Positions 62,090 through 64,000 of a DNA stretch of 64,000 nucleotides are shown here, piece by piece. The notes below the pieces were generated by a model. It did no database searches, had not been told where the DNA came from, and worked only from the letters and a program-made list of their open reading frames with translations. Position 1 is the stretch's first letter; every line of letters starts with the position of its first letter. The translations under genes and the position numbers were made by a program. The stretch lies in NCBI GenBank assembly GCA_938012815.1, contig CALLVV010000090.1:6290-70289 (forward strand). Direction: 5' to 3'. Source of the DNA: an uncultured Propionibacteriaceae bacterium (GTDB taxonomy: Bacteria > Actinomycetota > Actinomycetes > Propionibacteriales > Propionibacteriaceae).

Positions 62090-62383
62090 ATGGCCGTTGA
62101 GGAAAAGATTCTGTGGAAGATCTACGCGGGCGTGCTTGGCGCAGCCACCACTCTTCTGGCTCAGAAAGTGGTCACGAAAGTCTGGGAAACAGCAACGGGG
62201 GACGTGCCACCGGATCCGAACGATCCCGACACCCCGCTGACCCACGCACTCATCTGGGCCCTGTGCAGCGGAGTCGGTGTGGGCATGGCCCAACTCACCA
62301 TGAACCGTTACATGCAGCGTCGCTGGTTCACGAACACCGGTCGCAGGAGCCCGGGTCGGCTGCGCAACAAAATGGATCTGTGA
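62090..62383 (+). CDS. DUF4235 family membrane protein
   Basis: A 97-residue protein with two membrane helices (residues 6-28 and 50-70), matching the DUF4235 pattern: ILWKIYAGVLGAATTLLAQKVVTKVWETATGDVPPDPNDPDTP and ALIWALCSGVGVGMAQLTMNRY. Function unknown. AAAGGA precedes ATG 62090; the longer frame from 61901 overlaps dut and is rejected. Converges with the DUF4193 gene. Confidence 0.85.
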   Translation: MAVEEKILWKIYAGVLGAATTLLAQKVVTKVWETATGDVPPDPNDPDTPLTHALIWALCSGVGVGMAQLTMNRYMQRRWFTNTGRRSPGRLRNKMDL

Positions 62384-62389
62384 TCCCGG

Positions 62390-62686
62390 TCAGACGCAGT
62401 CGACGCAGTACTTGAGATCGCCCTTGGTCTCCGCCAACTGGCTCTGGGATTTAACGAGGAAACAGGATGCGCATGTGAACTCGTCCGACTGCCGGGGCAG
62501 CACGCGCACCGTCAGTTCTTCGTGGGACAAATCGGCTCCTGGCAGTTCGAAAGACTCGGCCGCCTCGACCTCGTCCTCGTCAACCTTGCCGGAGTTCTTG
62601 TCGTTTCGGCGCGTCTTGAGTTCCTCGAGCGAATCCTCGCTCATCTCCTCGTCGCTCTTGCGTGGTGCGTCGTAGTCGGTGGCCAT
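62390..62686 (-). CDS. DUF4193 family zinc-ribbon-like protein
   Basis: A 98-residue acidic protein (Rv2699c-like) conserved across actinobacteria. The N-terminal two thirds are rich in Asp/Glu; the C-terminal FTCASCFLVKSQSQL and YCVDCV give two CxxC pairs, probably one zinc site. Function unknown. AGGAGGGA precedes ATG 62686. Divergent from sepH. Confidence 0.9.
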   Translation of the reverse strand: MATDYDAPRKSDEEMSEDSLEELKTRRNDKNSGKVDEDEVEAAESFELPGADLSHEELTVRVLPRQSDEFTCASCFLVKSQSQLAETKGDLKYCVDCV

Positions 62687-62798
62687 GTCTGTGGTCCCTC
62701 CTGGTCTCGCCGTCGGTTCATCCCGAAATTGATCGGGGCTATGTGTACCACATCCTGAGCGTGGCGCAAGTCCCGGGTTCCGGCGGTGTCGGCTGGTA

Positions 62799-62810
62799 GG
62801 TTGTTCAACC
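62799..62810. promoter_or_regulatory. Palindrome GGTTGTTCAACC in front of sepH
   Basis: Perfect 5-base arms with a TT centre, immediately overlapping a TAGGTT -10-like hexamer (62797-62802) and before the sepH ribosome binding site. Position suits an operator for sepH or the divergent DUF4193 gene. Confidence 0.35.
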
Positions 62811-62829
62811 AGACACAAGGGGAGTTTGC

Positions 62830-63738
62830 ATGGACAGCGCATTGAGCCCGCGGGAGATCCAGTCCCGCATCCGTGGAGGGGCCACGCTCACCGACGTGGC
62901 CATGGAAGCCGGAGTGGACCCGGAACGGATAGAGGGTTTCGCCCTTCCAGTGCTCGCGGAGCGCGAACACATGACCAGCACCGCCTTGGAGTGCGCGGTC
63001 AGGCGCCGCGGTGACGGTTCGGGACATCGCCGTTTGCAGGAGCTCATCTGCACCCGCCTCCAGGCCCGCGGGATCGACTCGGAGAGCATAGCCTGGGATT
63101 CGTGGCGGGAACCCGACCGCAAGTGGCGGTTGGTGGGAGTGTTGGAGAGCCACGAGCGGCGCGCAGAGTTCATCTTCGATCCCCGCGGCCGCTTCACGAT
63201 CGCCGACAACCCGGATGCGCGCTGGATGATAGGTGAAGAACTGCCGGGCAGCAAGGATCCCGACAACGAGAACACCATCGATTTCGACGACGAATTCGCG
63301 CTGGTGCGCGCAACCACGCAACCTCCCACCACTCCCCCTCCCCTCCCGGGCGACGACGTTCCCACCGACAGCTTCGACGAGGGCCCGGCCACGTCTGAGC
63401 TCGATGATCTCTACGACATGCTGAGCGGAGTCAGTGAGGACTCGGTACGGATCTACGTGGGCATCGATGACGAGTCGTCCGCAGGGGAGGAAAACCGACA
63501 TGATCAGGAGGGGAGCGGGCAGGAGGACTTCGAGGAGACAGAAGTGATCGACGACTTCGCGGGGATGCCGGAAGCCGATGCCGCCGACACCGTCGAGACC
63601 TCCCTGATCGGGACGACCCAGGATTCCTTGATCGATACCGAGTCCGAGGACACCGCGCCGCAACCCAAGTCACGACACCGCCGCAGGGCCCGGGTCCCGA
63701 GCTGGGATGAGATCATGTTCGGGGGGCCGGGTCGCTGA
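62830..63738 (+). CDS. sepH: Cell-division protein SepH
   Basis: FtsZ-binding division protein of actinobacteria (DUF3071). From ATG 62830 it has 302 residues. The N-terminal part (LSPREIQSRIRGGATLTDVAMEAGVDPERIEGFALPVLAEREHM) contains the helix-turn-helix-like region that stimulates FtsZ assembly in relatives. A long acidic, low-complexity middle (about 150-280) follows, and the conserved C-terminal end is RRRARVPSWDEIMFGG. AGGGGAG precedes the ATG. The window also holds an FtsR-like regulator, so two division-control genes are present. Confidence 0.94.
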   Translation: MDSALSPREIQSRIRGGATLTDVAMEAGVDPERIEGFALPVLAEREHMTSTALECAVRRRGDGSGHRRLQELICTRLQARGIDSESIAWDSWREPDRKWRLVGVLESHERRAEFIFDPRGRFTIADNPDARWMIGEELPGSKDPDNENTIDFDDEFALVRATTQPPTTPPPLPGDDVPTDSFDEGPATSELDDLYDMLSGVSEDSVRIYVGIDDESSAGEENRHDQEGSGQEDFEETEVIDDFAGMPEADAADTVETSLIGTTQDSLIDTESEDTAPQPKSRHRRRARVPSWDEIMFGGPGR

Positions 63739-63744
63739 ACCTGC

Positions 63745-64000
63745 TCATTCCCCAAAGGGTAGGGGATCCTCCCCCAGAGTGGTGCGGGCCCGGGTCGCAG
63801 TCATACGCCGCCGGTGATGGGCACGGCAGAGCACCTCGTAGCGCACCTCCCCCGCATCGGTGTCTCCCACCACCACTTGGGAGCCCTCCGTGACCATCAG
63901 GCCGCCGACGGTGCGGGCGTGAGCGCCCGCGAACTCGCAGACCGCAACAACCGCCTCATCGTCGAGGACCTCGTGGCCCTGGGCCTGTCCTACGACCTCT
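63745..64000 (-). CDS. tdk: Thymidine kinase, C-terminal part (5' end outside window)
   Basis: Minus-strand frame open from the window edge and ending at 63745. Visible residues: VVGQAQGHEVLDDEAVVAVCEF, GAHARTVGGLMV, EGSQVVVGD and VRYEVLCRAHHRRR. These match the C-terminal zinc-binding lobe of type II thymidine kinases (Cys, then CRxHH), including the ARTVGG lasso region. The final ~20 residues (ATRARTTLGEDPLPFGE) are a divergent tail. The kinase P-loop half is beyond the window. Confidence 0.82.
   Translation of the reverse strand, partial: EVVGQAQGHEVLDDEAVVAVCEFAGAHARTVGGLMVTEGSQVVVGDTDAGEVRYEVLCRAHHRRRMTATRARTTLGEDPLPFGE

Overview
The window comes from the chromosome of a high-GC actinobacterium, most likely a member of the Propionibacteriaceae. 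The family call rests on a PPi-type 6-phosphofructokinase, an FMN L-lactate dehydrogenase, actinobacterial signature genes (rbpA, sepH, garA-type FHA protein, DUF3000, DUF3710, DUF4193) and gene orders shared with Mycobacterium. Several of those orders are recalled from the M. tuberculosis map (Rv1822-Rv1830, Rv2612c-Rv2614c, Rv2680-Rv2682c, Rv2689c-Rv2699c) and were not searched here. I see no phage, insertion sequence, plasmid or CRISPR array; this is core chromosome with some accessory metabolic genes.

Layout. 1-4005: end of cmk, a NIF3-like domain protein, a divergent ABC-F ATPase with a leader that may be regulatory, and the GTPase der. 4138-9000: sulfurtransferase, NmrA-type oxidoreductase, lactate dehydrogenase, tRNA-Pro(GGG) and a lipoprotein L,D-transpeptidase. 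9023-14795: a six-gene Mrp Na+/H+ antiporter operon (fused A/B, then C, D, E, F, G). 14821-19384: metX-metW followed by lnt-ppm-fxsA (methionine synthesis, lipoprotein acylation, polyprenol-phosphate-mannose). 19365-26237: rbpA with a sigma-R/H-like promoter, a glycerophosphodiesterase, pyridoxal kinase, a MurA with an N-terminal helix-turn-helix, lpd, a 43-residue Cys-rich protein coupled to a CsoR/CstR-type regulator, and an Eis-type acetyltransferase. 26463-33838: a frameshifted GH3 glycosidase, yggS, an amidohydrolase, a YciO-type protein, two orphan TadE-like pseudopilins and PPi-PFK. 33839-42311: a long minus-strand block (thrS-HIT-pgsA-DUF881-sbp-DUF881-FHA-MerR-BFN-MerR-yihY). 42489-48041: tRNA-Gly/Cys/Val cluster, succinate-semialdehyde dehydrogenase, tRNA-Val(CAC), CbiX-like protein, msrB, DUF3000 and RNase D. 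48075-64000: dxs, alanine permease and dehydrogenase, aconitase, an RNA m5U methyltransferase, a KimA-like potassium importer divergent from two TrkA/RCK proteins, an OB-fold protein, DUF3710, dut, DUF4235, DUF4193, sepH and the end of a thymidine kinase.

How it fits together. Many genes are joined by 4-base ATGA or GTGA overlaps, which implies translational coupling. A second pattern is that at least eleven genes have a TANNNT-like -10 element 6-8 bases before an ATG or GTG and no ribosome binding site, which points to leaderless mRNAs and fixes several start codons. Ion homeostasis (Mrp, KimA, CeoB/CeoC-like RCK proteins), envelope synthesis (HTH-MurA, L,D-transpeptidase, Lnt, Ppm, Dxs), cell division control (SepH, FtsR-like MerR) and redox/sulfur stress (rbpA promoter, MsrB, CstR-like regulator, sulfurtransferase) are the main themes. 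The most unusual items are the HTH-MurA fusion with a palindrome at its promoter, the Cys-rich small protein plus CstR-like regulator, and the GH3 gene apparently broken by a 13-base deletion between short direct repeats.
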